The notes under the pieces were generated by a model. That model was not told the origin of the DNA, did no database searches, and saw nothing but the letters and a program-made list of their open reading frames with translations. From assembly GCF_016808335.1 (NCBI RefSeq), contig NC_053145.1:434001-498000 (forward strand): a stretch of 64,000 nucleotides of DNA. The letters run 5' to 3'. Made by a program: the position numbers and the translations under genes. The stretch comes from Panicum virgatum. Its lineage: Eukaryota; Streptophyta; Magnoliopsida; Poales; Poaceae. Shown here in pieces: positions 22,121-39,617 of this stretch (its first letter is position 1; the number at the start of each line of letters is the position of its first letter).

Positions 22121-23374
22121 TGTGAAATGTTTCTAATGTCAACTAGAGGGGTGAATAGTCCAAATTGAAAAATTAAACACTTAAAACAATTTTGTTAGTA
22201 ACCTTTGGAGTTTTCAGAGATTCCGAACAAATCAACTGAATTGAATCTCGACTACTCAAACCTCAACCGAAAGTGGATCTTGCAATTTTCCAAGGTTTAT
22301 GAGAACTTTTCTACTGCTTCTCTGCAAATACCCGCAGTCAAAACCTTTCCAACAAGTAAAGCAAACCCTAGAAAACTAGTTTGAACCAAGAACTTCAACA
22401 AATCTTAAGAAATGAATAAGAGCACACAGAGATTTGTTTACCGAAGTTCGATTCCACTGAACCTACATCTCCATTGAGGCACCCAAGAAGGACACTTCTT
22501 GAGATATCTAGCCTCTCCTTAGCAACCAATGTCACTAAGGCTACTTACTCACTGTTGAGGTCGTCCAAACTTCCCAGGGCACACCACAATCTTGGGTGCT
22601 CGAAGGGCAATGCCTAGCCGGCTAGGAGCTTGAAGCTCCAAGAGTAACAAATACGAAATCAACCGGCTTGACGAAGTACAAGGTGCTCAAGAGATGTGAA
22701 ATCAGCTCACTGGCACACTCACTTGCTCTCCCAACAATTTTCCTTCAGTGCCCTCATGAAATCTTGAATGGAAGTCAAGGAGTGAAGTTAGGGTTCTTGA
22801 ATGCTCTGTATTGTGGTAGGCACGAGTTAGGTCAAAGAGAGTTAATGTGAAGGGGGAGAGGGGGTATTTATATCCCAGACCCCAAAACTAGCCGTTGTGC
22901 TGTTAAGTCCTGGAGACTCTAAAGAAATCTTTGGAGACTCCGGAAATGTCCGGATACTCCGAACATCTCCGGAGACAACTCAAAATTCCACAGAAACCAA
23001 AGTTCCAGAGACTCCGGAAAAACTTCCGGAGATTCTGGACTTTTCTGCAGAAAACACTCTAAAGATATCCCAAATGATGTGCAAGTGCAAAAATATCTCT
23101 CAAAGGTTTGTTAGTTCATCTTGAGCGCCTTTTCTACATAAGTCGACATAATTCAGGTTCCTCTTGATTCTGAAAAGTACGGTATTCCTAAACTCAATTT
23201 TAAAATATAAAAGAATTTAAATCCTCATGAATTGCCGCTTTTATCTTTCATTTCCTTTTTTGTGGTCATCTCCATGACTCAACTCATATGTTCATGCTTA
23301 ACAATGGCATTAGTTCCATAAACATGCGTCATTAATCAACCAAAACCCACTAAACGGGCCTAGATGTTTTTTCA
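22121..23374 (-). mobile_element. Solo LTR, 1.25 kb
   Basis: Begins TGTGAAATG and ends TTTTTTCA (plus strand). It therefore has TG...CA termini and is flanked by the five-base duplication ATGTG (22116-22120, 23375-23379). No internal retrotransposon sequence or second LTR is present nearby. It contains clustered near-repeats of 'ggagactccggaa' at 22910-23040. Orientation is assumed from resemblance to other grass LTRs and is uncertain. Confidence 0.65.
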
Positions 23375-23831
23375 ATGTGGAGGGGCTGTTTGGGCAGGCA
23401 TCTCTTTCGATAAGGACTTCTTATTTGTTTTGTAAGAGTTTTGGTTAGGATTTGAGAGGGAGAGAGGAGTAACTCTTTGTTTGAGCTTTTTGCCATCCAA
23501 GCTTTGAGTGATGCTACCTTATGAGGTAATCCAACGATCTGGCTTATAACCGGTGCTTGCCGCCCTGGAGTGGTCTGTTTTAAGTGATGCTAGAAGTGAC
23601 TTATAAATTATAATCGATGTCTAGGCCACTGCATGCTTGCTCCAGCACGTGGCAGGCCTGAGCCGCTAGCAGCAGGCAGGGGCACAAAGCTCAAACTGCA
23701 CCAGCCAGCAGCGCAAGGCACACCAGGAGGTGGATGCAAGCAGCTAACCAAGCAAGGGAATCAAGGCTCGGTTTTCATTTTCTTTACCCTTGCTATTTAT
23801 TTTTCAATCACATGATTAGCTAGTGTATTAG
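23375..23831. other. Unclassified repeat-like DNA, left of the 3.8-kb LTR
   Basis: No gene is seen. This stretch and 27677-28150 were contiguous before the 3.8-kb LTR inserted, and together they look like degraded transposon sequence. No family could be assigned. Confidence 0.35.
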
Positions 23832-23836
23832 CTTTT

Positions 23837-26800
23837 TGTGGCAGAACCGCCTAAATTATCCCGGCTCAAGTGCGCAAACCATCACCATAAAGGCAACATT
23901 AGCTTAAACGCACTTCAAACGGAACAATTTTTGGTCTGTCGGGTAACGTCCCGATACAACCACCGATTCTCGGATCGAACAAGCATACCCCGCACGAAGG
24001 CGAGTTCAGAGATATTACAACCAAAATTTTACATCTCAGGCATAATAACGATTACAAACCAATTAAAAACATTATTACAAAGCCAACTTAAGTAAAACAG
24101 TTATACAAGCTATGATTATAAGTTCAGAGTCTAAACAGCGGAAGATGAAACACGATGACTACAACACGTCGCAAAAGTATACCAAGCTAGCCCAAGCATG
24201 GTATCACTCGTCATAGTCATTGCCGGCCGAAGACGTATCCCATTCTACGGACCAGCCAGGAGGCAATGAGCAAGGATAGGTTAAGCTAGCGATCTGATCC
24301 TCAAAACTCATACCTGAAAAAGAGTTTCAACAGCAAGGCTGAGTATTCTAATACTCAGCAAGACTTAACCGACAACGGGTATAAGTAGCCCACTTTATCT
24401 AGACTATGCAAGGCTTTGTGAGGCTCTGGTTTTCCTTTTGCTGAAAAGCAATAAAGAGTATGTCCTTACTTTCAAGTTTTAGCTTCAAGATTCTATTTAA
24501 TTAACCATTCTATGTAAGCATCTACTATCCAATCATGGTGGAACTTCTAAGCAAACATCAAGATTAATAAGAATATTGTTGCTCTTATTACTCTGTGTGG
24601 CAAAGAGATTAAGCAGTCTCATTTCATCGTGAGAGGCGGACGATTCTGAATCGAAATTCAACCTTGCAAGGAAAACCTAACACACACGTTTGGAACACCG
24701 TCGGATCGTTTCCAAACAACCGTTTGCCTTTCTTTCCGGCTCGTGGATAGGAACACTCTCCCCGACTACAGGGCTCCAAGGTCCACCCTGCCCGGTCCAA
24801 CCTTGTCCCTAGAAGTCGTAGTGTTGCGCAACATAATATAAAACCTATCTCTAAGAGAGAGTGTCAGGTATATCCACTCCCCGGTCCAATCGGTTACTAG
24901 GCTTACCGCGTACCATATTTACGGCATGTGGCTAGTACGTTCAAAAACTTAACCAGCGCTACCACACACCGCGACCTTAGCAAGTTCATCAACACAGACG
25001 GGGTCTCACATAAGGTCATGATATCGAACTCAACCCCGTCCGTCGTCCTTATATTGATAACAGAAAGTAAACAGGCAATTCCTATAAAGCTCGCGAGTGA
25101 CAGGCAATCACTCGACTTTTACCGGTCCTATAAGCTTAGCAATTATTCGGACTCAGGTCTAGTATTCAGTACATAGGTTCCTAGGATCATGCATCTAGGG
25201 TTTCAATTCAACTCCTATGAACTGTAAATGCACAAGTAAAATAATACAGTACATGATATTAATTTGAAGTATAGGTTATGTCCGGGGCTTGCCTTCTCGG
25301 TAGTTGCTAACTATTTCAGCGCTAGGCTCTTCCGAACTTTGGTTCGGGGCTTCAGTTAGTTCCGCAGTGTTTACTTGAGCTTCGAGATCACCTCCGTCAG
25401 ACTCCGGAATCAACTCGTACGTCCCGTCTGACAAAGTAGTCGTATCTATATGTAATGCAAGAACAATATTATAAACACACATGGGCAATCGTTTATAGAG
25501 TAGTTAAATAACAAATTTAACTACACAAGGCATCATGATCAACAGCACAAATGAAGTTAACTAACTTCACAAAATGAGGGGTGGTAAATTCCTATATAAT
25601 TTAGTCACGGTTTACAAATAAATCAACAACTCAGAGTACAAATAGTAATACATTCTACCAAAATTACACTAAGCAGAACATAAACATACTAAGCTACCCT
25701 GTAAAAATCATGCCAAGACATGTAGCCCTTTAATCACAACAAATCATTTAAGCAGGCAACACCTAGCACAAGCTTGAATTATACAGATCAAACTAGAGTA
25801 GATCAGAAGCTCAAAATTTAACATGAGATCTACACAGGGATAATCTAGCTACTGTAAATTTTTCGTGATTTTATCTACACAGAATTAATTCTGAGAAAAT
25901 AAACAAAACAGACATCAGTTTAGAAAGATTCAATTTTAACTCCTGTTCTATCCATGAACTGAAGCTCAAACTTCTTGGACAAGCTAAGCTACTCAAAAAG
26001 AACATGACGAAATAAAATCATGATTTATTACGAACAGAAACTATTTACCACAAATAAAGTGTACTAAACAAAGATTAAAACAAATAAATAGCTACACAAG
26101 AGAACTGACCATGAAATTTTTATAGCAAAGCTAGTGTTACATGAGTAAACTACCACCAAAATTTCATAGCAATAACAGCTTTCAAGCATCAGATAAGAAA
26201 AAGACTAAATATCTAGTATTTATTTATCTAGTGACACAAAACCATTTATACAGCAAAAACTTGCAACTAAAGCCTAACATATTATGGTTCTACTGCATAG
26301 AGCTCTTCAAAAGAATTCCAAAACATCAAGATTTGCTATTTTACGAATTTTCTATGAATTGATCTAGAATTTCAAAGTTCACTGAAAAATATTACAAAGC
26401 AGTCCCTAAGGCACTATTCATCTGAGTCTGGGCCTAATCAAATAACCCCCTGGGTTTTCTTTCCTTTCAACCCGAGGTCCCTGGGCCGGGTCAGAGAGGA
26501 GAGGCGGCGGTTGACCGGTCGTTTCCCGGCGAGGGGCTCACCGGCGGCGAGGGTGGAGGGGTGCGTGAGCCTCACGGTTGCAAGGCGCACCTCTGGGTGC
26601 TTGGAATCGAGGCTAGGGCGGTCGGAGGTGGGATGTCGACGGCGAGCGGCGGCTTGCGGGCTCGGAGCACGGCGGCGGGGTAGCTCCGGTGAGGTTTGGG
26701 CGAGGGGAAGTGGCCTGGGAGCTGCGCGAGGTCGAGGCGGTGCTAAGGGTGGGGGCTGTAGGGGTGGAGCGGGTCTGGGGTGGCGGCTCCGCGGCGGGGT

Positions 26801-27671
26801 GGAGCTCGCCGGGGTTCAAGCAGGGCGGCGGCGGCGTTCTGTGGCGTGGGAGCGATGAGAGAGCGAAGGGATGTGCGAAATCGAGTTCTGGGACTCTTGT
26901 AGTGCGCGGGCGCTCGCTAGAAGAGAGCGGCGGGCTCTGCAGGGGGCACTCCACGGCGGCGTCGCGGTGGCGGCCGTCGGGGCGGTTCTGGAAGCGGCGG
27001 GGCGGCGTGGCGAGGGGTGGGGGCTCCAGCGCGAGGCAACAGGAGGGGGAGGAGCTCGTCCGCGACGCGTGGGCGCCAGCGCACGGCGGAGTAATGGCCG
27101 GGAAAGCCGGGAAGGCGCTCCACGGCGGCGCTGTCGGTGGCCGGCGACGGGAAGCAGAGCAGGGAGGGGAAGAAGGGGATAAGGGCGATTTTGCAATTTC
27201 CAAAAGTTCTAGGGACTAAACTGTAAACCAGTGATAACTTTTAAACCAAAGCTCAAATGGAAAAGTGCCCAACATGAAAGTTGTTCAAAATTTCAAAATC
27301 TACAACTTTGATGTTGTGCAAAAATTTATTTGGCCAAAGATTCAAGAGCTAAAATTAAAATCGTTGAAGGGATTTTGAATTCCAGGAAATTTGTCTTTTT
27401 CAAAGCAATTTCACTTCAAATGTAGACTTACAAGCAAAATGATTACCATGCATTAAATGCACTGAAATTTTGCACAAACACCCTCCACTAAAACTATAAT
27501 TACACAAATAACTTTATAAAGGACCTCGCATAAAATCATAATTACACATATAACCTTTCATAATTACAAAAAGATCCTTTTTACGCATTTCAAGCACAAG
27601 ATGCATAGCAACAAACACAATTACTGTGCAGACACCTATTTAATTACTGTGTAAACACCCGGGGTGTTACA
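23837..27671 (-). mobile_element. Large solo LTR, 3.8 kb, minus orientation
   Basis: The plus-strand ends are TGTGGCAGAACCGCC and GGGGTGTTACA. On the minus strand it therefore starts TGTAACACCCC and ends TGCCACA, a common start for large grass Gypsy-type LTRs. The five bases CTTTT are duplicated at 23832-23836 and 27672-27676. There is no gag, protease, reverse transcriptase or primer-binding site inside and no second LTR. A GC-rich island (26490-27190) interrupts otherwise AT-rich DNA near the LTR 5' end. Confidence 0.68.
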
Positions 27672-27676
27672 CTTTT

Positions 27677-28270
27677 GGTATTAGTTTATTACTAATCTCT
27701 GTTAGTACTTTGCATGCTTAGAGAGTTCTTCTGTAGTGTTCTAGCTTCTGGATAGTGACAATTAGACCTTTGCATGCTGGTTTAAGTGGAACTTTTGGCG
27801 GTAATTCTTGCCTGAGTTGATTGCTTCTCATTTTTCTTCCACTTAGATTAGAGATGTGATAATCTTTGTTAAATTATTGTATGTTTTGTTAAGTGGATTT
27901 GTTGGTAGCTTTGCTCGAGTATATCACTTTACGTTTGCTTCCGTTTTGCGTCGAGCTTTTCCTAGACATTCATAGAGTGAGCTCGTCACGAGTTGTCTTG
28001 GGCCATCTTGGTGATTAGAAGAGAGGTGTGTCAAGTTGAATTCGGGATATAGCCCTTGTTCTCATTGAGGAGAATTTTTTAAGGCTCCCATCCAATCCCC
28101 CATCTCTGGTCGCCCGTTAAGGTCCTTCAACAAAATCTCTTTGCCACGAAAAGTCAGTGGTTATGTCAAAAGAGCATCCACAGTGGCCCTTTGGCTTGAT
28201 TTTACTCATGGAGTCCGATGAGTCCATGCAAGCCATTTTTTCCTCACTCTAACCGATTGTTCCAACACAC
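27677..28270. other. Unclassified repeat-like DNA, right of the 3.8-kb LTR
   Basis: Continuation of the sequence at 23375-23831. Nothing coding was recognised. Confidence 0.3.
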
Positions 28271-28274
28271 GACT

Positions 28275-28745
28275 ATGAAAAGAATTTTTAGAGACGGGTA
28301 GAAATATATATTCAGAGGTGGGTATGGTACTCGTCCCTTGTTCTCGCAGCTAAAAGTTGACTTGTAGGGGCGGGCCATGGCCTCACCCATCTGGGTATGA
28401 CCCACTCGGCCGCCCCTACAAATCAATTTCATAGAAAAAACTTGAAAACAATAAAAAAATAAAGAAAAAAATCTAAGCTAACCGGCCACCACCACAAGCC
28501 CCTCTACTACCGAGGTACAAATTTTTTTAACGAAATATGCATACTTGCGTGCGTAAACCGGGTTCGAACTTCTTACATCTAGTCTCATGCGTACTCTCCT
28601 GTCTCCATCACATTACAGTCGATTGTAAATATGACATATGATATTTTCTTTATTAACTTTGAAATCAATTTGCAGGGACGGGTAACACCATCAGCACCCC
28701 ATAAAAACCCATTTTTCAAAGACGGGTTATGCGGCACATGTTTTT
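28275..28745. repeat. Degenerate inverted-repeat element with 'gacgggt' motifs
   Basis: Contains the inverted pair ttgacttgtaggggcgg (28358-28374) and ccgcccctacaaatcaa (28411-28427), with one mismatch. Scattered 'gacgggt' copies occur at 28293, 28678 and 28721. The pattern resembles subterminal repeats of CACTA elements, but no CACTA termini are visible. Confidence 0.4.
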
Positions 28746-31150
28746 TTATTCTAGTATGAGGAGTTACTCCGAATTAAAGATGCGTCAGTTCATCTCTCTG
28801 CTCTAAGATTCACTACCTGCAATCGTATTGCTTCAAATCATTAAGTTTCCATGCATGTCGGATTATTACGTGTCAGCAAATGAAAATGGTTAAAGTTGTT
28901 TAGAGTTTCTTTGTCTATCCAAAACGTTTAGTCCGTTTAAATGTTAGCCTAAACGTTTAAATGGACTAATCAATTATCTACTATTTAGCTATTTATTTAA
29001 ACCAAACAACCATTTAAACAGACTAAACAATAATTAAATGGGGTAAACGGCTAATTAAATTGATACGGTAAGCCACTGTGTAGCATGTACATGGAGTGTA
29101 CACGGGCTAAACGGTCATGTACGTGAACATTGATCCTTGCTAAGTCAATCAGCTGTTTTGGTCATATATATCCATGCAGTAGAATTGTTAGTAATTTAAT
29201 TCACGATCCATCAAATTAAAGATACCTGTTTCATCCATACAACCTCTCAGTCTCAGTGGGGAATATCATCGCACAGCTATCAAGACTGTGAACTAGTTAA
29301 CCAAGTTGGAGGAGTGTCATGGTGATGACACGTTTCTCACATCTCATGACGCTCCCCCTTCTCTTTCTTCATAATGACTCTGCTATATCAGCATATTTAA
29401 TGCTCATGACACTCTTATGATACTTCCATTGAGATTGGTCTAGAAGTCAAGATTCAAAGTGGTTATATATATGCCTACGCTTAAAGCGTATCATTTTCAA
29501 CTGCTCATTATTAAGTTCGCATATAGCTATGCTATATTAATTTTTTGGGAATGGGATAATGGATTAGTTAACATTTTGATTCGCATGTGTGTTGTCTTAA
29601 TATGTTGCACTCATGGGATTAGGGAGTAGGATCTCTATACCATGTTGCAATAAATCAAAATTATTATATTCCAACTTGGATATTTAATTTGTTGTGTTAA
29701 CAATATATGCAAACAAAGAAACAGGAAAAAATAAATCTACCTTGTTATCATAACCTATACAATGTTGTTGTCTTCTATTACATACTTTGTCTGTCAGTTC
29801 CTATCACATACTCCTACAGTAGTATGTCACATGCTTCTTGACCTCCACACTTTCCGCGCCTCCTCTAGTTCGATCGTAACAGCCAAAAAAAGAAGAAGAT
29901 AAAGAACAGAAGAAGCCATAAGCTAGCTGTGGAATTGCCCACATTTCACTCGATCCTATATATTCTGAACTTGGACGGTGTGTAATGGAAATAATGCAAA
30001 CCCCACATGCGCAAGACCTAGTCGTCGTATAGGATTATATATAGCATTATTTTACATGTGCTCCATGCATCTCTGACCATGCATGTTTCTCGATCTCCAA
30101 CAAATTAAACGTCCATGCGCATGGTCAACAACAAATACATGCATATAGTAGCATTCCTCCATTACTACATACTACCCTTTCTTGCCCTCAAAAAAAAAAC
30201 ATACTACCCTTTCTTCCTTCCATTCAATACCTTCCGATCCATACATCGTCTTTTATATCACTATGCTAATAGCTTGTCATGCGCAACAAATAGAAGCAAA
30301 AGGTTTTCCTTAGCTCGTTCCTCTTGTTGCTTGATTTATTTTGTACTCATCCATGTGGGAAATGGATGTCATCAAATCAATCTCTAATGTTTATTGATTG
30401 ATTCCAACTACTCCACACCAGCCTGCTATGACGATGCAAAGGGCCAGATTAGTTAACTGTGTACGCAATGGTAAGTTTAATTTCCTCGAATTATCGTTAT
30501 TTGGTCAATTATTTGATTGATTTGATTCGCATGACCCTGCCAGTTTCTTGATCGATCAGTTTATGCTTTGTCCCTCTATCTACTGCTACTGCTCTACACA
30601 CATATATGGAGTATATAACGTGCTGGCTCACATACATGTGTATATAGGTACATATATTCGATCTGGAATGGAGATAGAACAGGACACAGTGCAAGGTGAT
30701 GATGAATGGTGAGATACTGGAACAACGTAACATTCTAGTTGATCATCGATCTGAGGCTTACGTATACCCGCGACTTCAAAATCAACGGTAACAGATTCGA
30801 TCATGGGATCAATACTAGCTATTAGATCCAATTCATTTGAATATATAGTCATCACCACCCTTTTCCCAGTTTGCAACATTTATTATGGTACTCCGAAGCG
30901 ACTGTATATCGACCGTCCATTTAGATAGATTATTATCACCGCATATTACCCTCTAGGTGGTAATAAGATTTATATTATTTTTCTCTAAAGAAATAGGGGA
31001 AATACATAAAATACCTTCTAATTAGATCTAATAACTATCTTTCATGATGCTGCCATTTGGCATAAAGTCATGCAACATGACAACAAGCTGCAACAATACC
31101 TAAAAATAAAGACTCACGTCAGTCTAAGAGTGAATCAGATTTTAGTTTTA
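28746..31150. other. Intergenic AT-rich DNA
   Basis: No gene is recognised. Around 28920-29120 there are many 'gtttaaa/cgtttag' motifs, resembling a degraded hAT-type MITE. An 83-codon minus-strand frame at 30628-30879 has no recognisable domain. The remainder shows nothing identifiable. Confidence 0.4.
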
Positions 31151-31154
31151 GACA

Positions 31155-31295
31155 TACTATCGCTTTGTCCGGCTCCAACCAACTAGCAATACTTTTCTCT
31201 CATAATAAATCAGCACTAGCATCAGCCAGACAACAGTATTTTTCTCTTGCAACAAATTAGCACCAGCCATCAGCCACCATCAGACGAACGGAGCG
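31155..31295. repeat. Dispersed MITE-like repeat, copy 1
   Basis: Contains tandem degenerate units around 'caacagtatttttctctt' and 'aaattagcaccagccatcagcc'. A second copy of this repeat type occurs at 63568-63720. Confidence 0.5.
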
Positions 31296-31636
31296 GTCCT
31301 TTTTAGGCACTTGATTCTACAAAATTAATTATTTGTTCCGCAGCCTTTCCCTCATAGTGCATTCATATACCGCCAATTAAATTATTCTTCTCTTAACATT
31401 AGCCCAGCAGCATGTCCTGGGCATGGGTGGGCGGCGAAGCACGTGATTCCTCCGTTCTTAATTAGCTCACTGTCTAGTATACTAGTGTCTAGCTGAAATT
31501 CTAACAATGCAAGTGGATGCATATAATAATATAATATATATAATCTTAGATTAATTAGGTGTCCATGCGAAAGCTATGACGGTATGCGTAGTAAAGTATA
31601 CATATACTAAATCGATCATGCAACAAGTGCTTGTTG

Positions 31637-31770
31637 CCTAAAATAGCGGGCTATAGAGGCCATATAGCAATTTCGCAAAGCTGCTGCTATGACCACTACG
31701 GTAGAAAATAGCGTGCAAGTTATAAGGACCCTGCCGCTAAATCCTATAGCCCGTTATATAAAATATTGAT
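31637..31770. repeat. Small inverted-repeat element (MITE-like)
   Basis: 'ctaaaatagcgggctatag' at the left and 'ctatagcccgttatataaaat' at the right are inverted copies, with a smaller 'gctgctatgaccactac' core. The length and structure fit a MITE. The superfamily was not determined. Confidence 0.55.
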
Positions 31771-31779
31771 AGACACGCC

Positions 31780-33497
31780 ATCGTCATTTGTTATCGAATT
31801 AACTTGCGTGCGCCACTGGGTCATCAGCTGACTTGTTTGTTTTTTTATAAAGAATTAACCTGGCCTTCTATATCCATAAGTGGATATATACGGCCAAAAC
31901 GTTACAAGAAAGAATAATTAAATGAGGATTTCACAAAGCAAGAGGATTTCACAAATGAGGATTTCAAAAAGCAAGAGAAAAGCTAGGAAATCAAGAAAGC
32001 GCTAAGCTTCAATCTTCTTCTTTGTTCTCATTTCATCCCCGCAACATCTTTGCACAGATACCAATCCATCACATCTTTCTTTTACTTAGAAACTTGGAGG
32101 TTGAGGTCCTCACAACAATGCCCTCAAGAAGAAGAACAATTCACCATGGCACCGTTGTTGCCGACAACGATCGAAGACCGAGCAAGACTTTCATCCCAGA
32201 ACCTACACAACCTGGCGACCACCCACCTCTAGCATCTGCTACCACAAAGAAGCAGACAATATAGACTACGAGCCACCCTACCAGCCGCCGCCATCTCCAT
32301 GGTGCGGCGCTGCCACCTGCAGGTCGCCGCACCGCTGCGCCTACGAGCCACCGATGCCACCACACCCCGGAACTAGCAAGGACAAGGAGGTGGCGCGGCC
32401 ACAACCCCCCCCCCCCCTCCCCGGCCTCCGCTGCCTGCAATCGCAGACAACACTCAGCCACATGAGGCGCGCCGACATCGTGGCAGGCCATCGGCCCGCA
32501 GCCATCTTCATTGTTGAGTCACCTCCTTGCACACACACAGGCAGCATGACAGCCGGATCTGCTCGGCATCGTTTCGGATCCGGTCGTCATCGTACCGGAT
32601 CCGAGACCCCCTGGGCTCCGTTGCCGCGGAACACCGCCCGCGCCGACGAGCCGCCTTGGCAGTTCAGACAGCCGCGCCCACCCAATATCGCTGGAGGATG
32701 GGGAAGGAACCCCACCACCGCCCTCCTTGCGGGCCGCACGGGCTTCCGTCGGGGCCCACTCGAGTGGCGGCATGGCGGGCGGGGTCGACGGTGGAAGGCG
32801 GCAACTAGGGTTTGAGTGCGCTCTCGAGTCGCCTAGGAACGGAAATGCAGAACGGACAGGTCGTGGCCGAGAAGTGATTGAGCTGATGCTAAGACACAGC
32901 CGTCCGGACATGGAAGAAAAATCAGACGCTCCAACATATGTGTTTCAATAGTTGATCTTCGATGTTGCAGCTATTATTTTCACATGTTTCATGGTGAATG
33001 TTGCATGAAACATGGTGTTCATGTTTGGGCGGAAATATTCGTATCTGAGAGTTATCTGAGAGTCAAACGATTTAATTAATTTTTTCGCATATATATATTT
33101 TTGATGTTGTGGATGTCTTATTTCGATGTTGCAATTGAGCGTCCAATGGGAAAAATTCCCGTCAGATGCCCAGACACTAGCAAACCCGTAATATAATATA
33201 GATGGACGACACATTATACACACATGGGTTAACTGGATTGCCCTTGACTTACGCAAGTGCTATTCAAGCTATATATCTAGCTGTTGCATCAATTCAGTCC
33301 TGGGTAGGCAGTTGAGCTAGCTAGCTGCGTTATATATGGATCGGATGGGCCGATCGATCTCGCTTATACCAGTCCCGTGCCTGCTGCCTGCTGCTGCAGG
33401 GAGCGGAGACACGACCACCACGCACAGGCCAGGCGCGCGGTGGCGGCGGCGAGGATCGGAGACGGTAGGGTAGTGGTTGACGATCATCGATCAGATC
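31780..33497. other. Intergenic DNA with degraded repeats, ending at the second WAT1 gene
   Basis: A GC-rich stretch at 32260-32820 has overlapping open frames on both strands and a C14 run near 32407, with no identifiable domain. 32935-33190 is rich in 'gatgttgca' and 'catgtttcatg' motifs, like a common grass repeat. The last 150 bases should be the 5' region of WAT1-related gene 2 (possible TATA 'ttatatatgg' near 33330). Confidence 0.4.
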
Positions 33498-37781
<4,284 letters not shown>

Positions 37782-37935
37782 CTGCTTAGCTAGTCGATCG
37801 ATCGCTCGATCCATCAGGGGTCGATCGGAGTCAGTCAACTAGCTAACATCATGTATCCATCGATGATCTATTCATCATCCATGATCAGGAGCTAGCTGAA
37901 ACGAAACGCAAATAAAGAACAGACAGCAGGCAGAG

Positions 37936-38108
37936 CACTACTACAGAAACCTCAATTTATCTCGGTTGGAAACCTCATATAATACTAGTTTTCCAACCGG
38001 AATTGCTATTGTGGGACAAAGGATCTCGATCCTTAGTTCCGGTTGTACCAACCGGAACCAATAGAAATTTTTAATCACGGTTGATATTACCAACCGGAAC
38101 CAAACATT
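37936..38108 (+). mobile_element. Truncated CACTA-type end downstream of WAT1-related gene 2
   Basis: Starts CACTACTACAGAAAC, the same terminus as the CACTA at 11873. It is followed by 'ccaaccggaa' subterminal motifs in both orientations (37995, 38038, 38050, 38080, 38093). No matching right end was found, so only one subterminal region remains. It begins 155 bases after the WAT1 stop codon and could fall in its 3' UTR. Confidence 0.65.
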
Positions 38109-39612
38109 ATTAATCAATAAATATAATGTAATGTCCCTAGCTGTCCTAGTGGATGATGGATCGTTAATTTGATCGTTCGCCATTCAGTCGTCTGTGCACT
38201 ATACTCTTTTATTAATGTACCTTGGTACTCCTTTTTGTTGCTTTTGCGTCTCCCCTCTCTTTCCCTTTCCTTTTGAAACTAGCTAAAGTTTGGACTCTAT
38301 AATGGCCACTAGTGGAGGTGCACGTGCCACAAGCACGTGTTTAAAGAACCATTATATTTAAAAATAGCACGTGCTTAAAGAGTTAACTATATTTAAAAAT
38401 AACATGAGACTCAAAATTGATATAACAAAGCAAAGTTGAATTACATTGAATAATTACTAAAAAAACAACTAAATTATTTTTATATTAAAAATATAGCAAT
38501 CCACTCCATTCTAAATCTAAATAATCCCCCTTATGAAGTAGGTAAGAAAAGGAAAAAAAATTAAAAAAGTTTCCTAGGTAAGAAAGATAACCTTAGTCCC
38601 TACTCAAACATTATTTGAAAAACCAAAGGATCAAGATTATGTTACAAGCCAGGTTTACTAAAAATGACAGAATTTGAGCTAAACAATTACATACATGTCC
38701 GTGTCAAATGTATCCTTTGGGAAATAAATATTTGAAACTGAAGGGGCCTCCGGTAGCAGCGGCTCTACTGTCTGGGCCCTCACGTAGTGCCGCGGCGATG
38801 TCCCGGCCTCCGACGGCGCGCTGTCATCGCGGCATGGTCGCGTCGCCATCACGTGCAGCGGCGTGGCGGCGATTGGTCGCGCCGTGGACGTTCTCCGTGG
38901 TCGTCCTGCATGGCGGCGCGGCGGCGTGGTGTCGTGGCCGGCGGCGTGGTCGCGTGCATGCGGCGGCGGCATCCACGGCCAAGCGATTGGTCGCGCGGCG
39001 GCGTGGCATCGCGAAGGCGACCGCGTGCGGCGCGCGGAGGAAGCGGCGTGCGGCGAGCCGGCGATCGTGGAGGAAAAAAAAAAGGAAAGCGCTAGTCAAG
39101 CGGTGCGCACAGAAAGGGGGCGTTTGGGAGGAAGAAAAAGGAAACCTCGCTGAAATCAATCGAATCAAGCGATGCGCGGGCGAACGGGTACAGGCGGGCG
39201 GGTAAGACCCGCATGGTGAGAAAAGAAAAGAGATTTGGGCAGAAATATTTTCTTTAATGTGCTTTTGTTTTTCACCAAATTTGGTCAAGCACTTAATTCT
39301 TCCATGTGGGCCTTAAAGAGTTGTTTTGTGAGAGGGATGACTAGGTTAGAGTTGATGGCAATTATTCTCAATTCTTTCATCCTTTATAGTATAGATGTTT
39401 GGTTTTCATTGTAGATTCTAGAACACATATCTCGAGAAGGAAATCTCGCATGAATGAAGTACTAAATGAAGTCTATTTGCAAAAAAAATTTAGGAATAAG
39501 TGTAATTTTTCGCGACAAATCTAATGACTGTAATTAATTGATGATTGGTTACAGTGATGCTACAGTACCATCATCTAATCACGCAGTCAAAGACCTCATT
39601 AGATTCTTCAGG
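38109..39612. other. Intergenic DNA with a GC-rich island and a MITE-like fragment
   Basis: 38740-39200 is GC-rich with open frames on both strands but no recognisable domain. 39430-39612 (for example 'ttacagtgatgctacagta') resembles a very common grass non-autonomous DNA repeat, here degenerate. No gene was found. Confidence 0.4.
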
Positions 39613-39617
39613 GTTCC

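Noticed and set aside
26511..27219. Overlapping frames on both strands in the GC island of the 3.8-kb LTR
   Set aside because: No domain, and composition explains the absence of stops; noted as an island and not as a gene.
28275..28745. Possible complete CACTA element
   Set aside because: It has subterminal-like motifs and an inverted pair but no CACTA termini or target duplication, so only a degenerate repeat is claimed.
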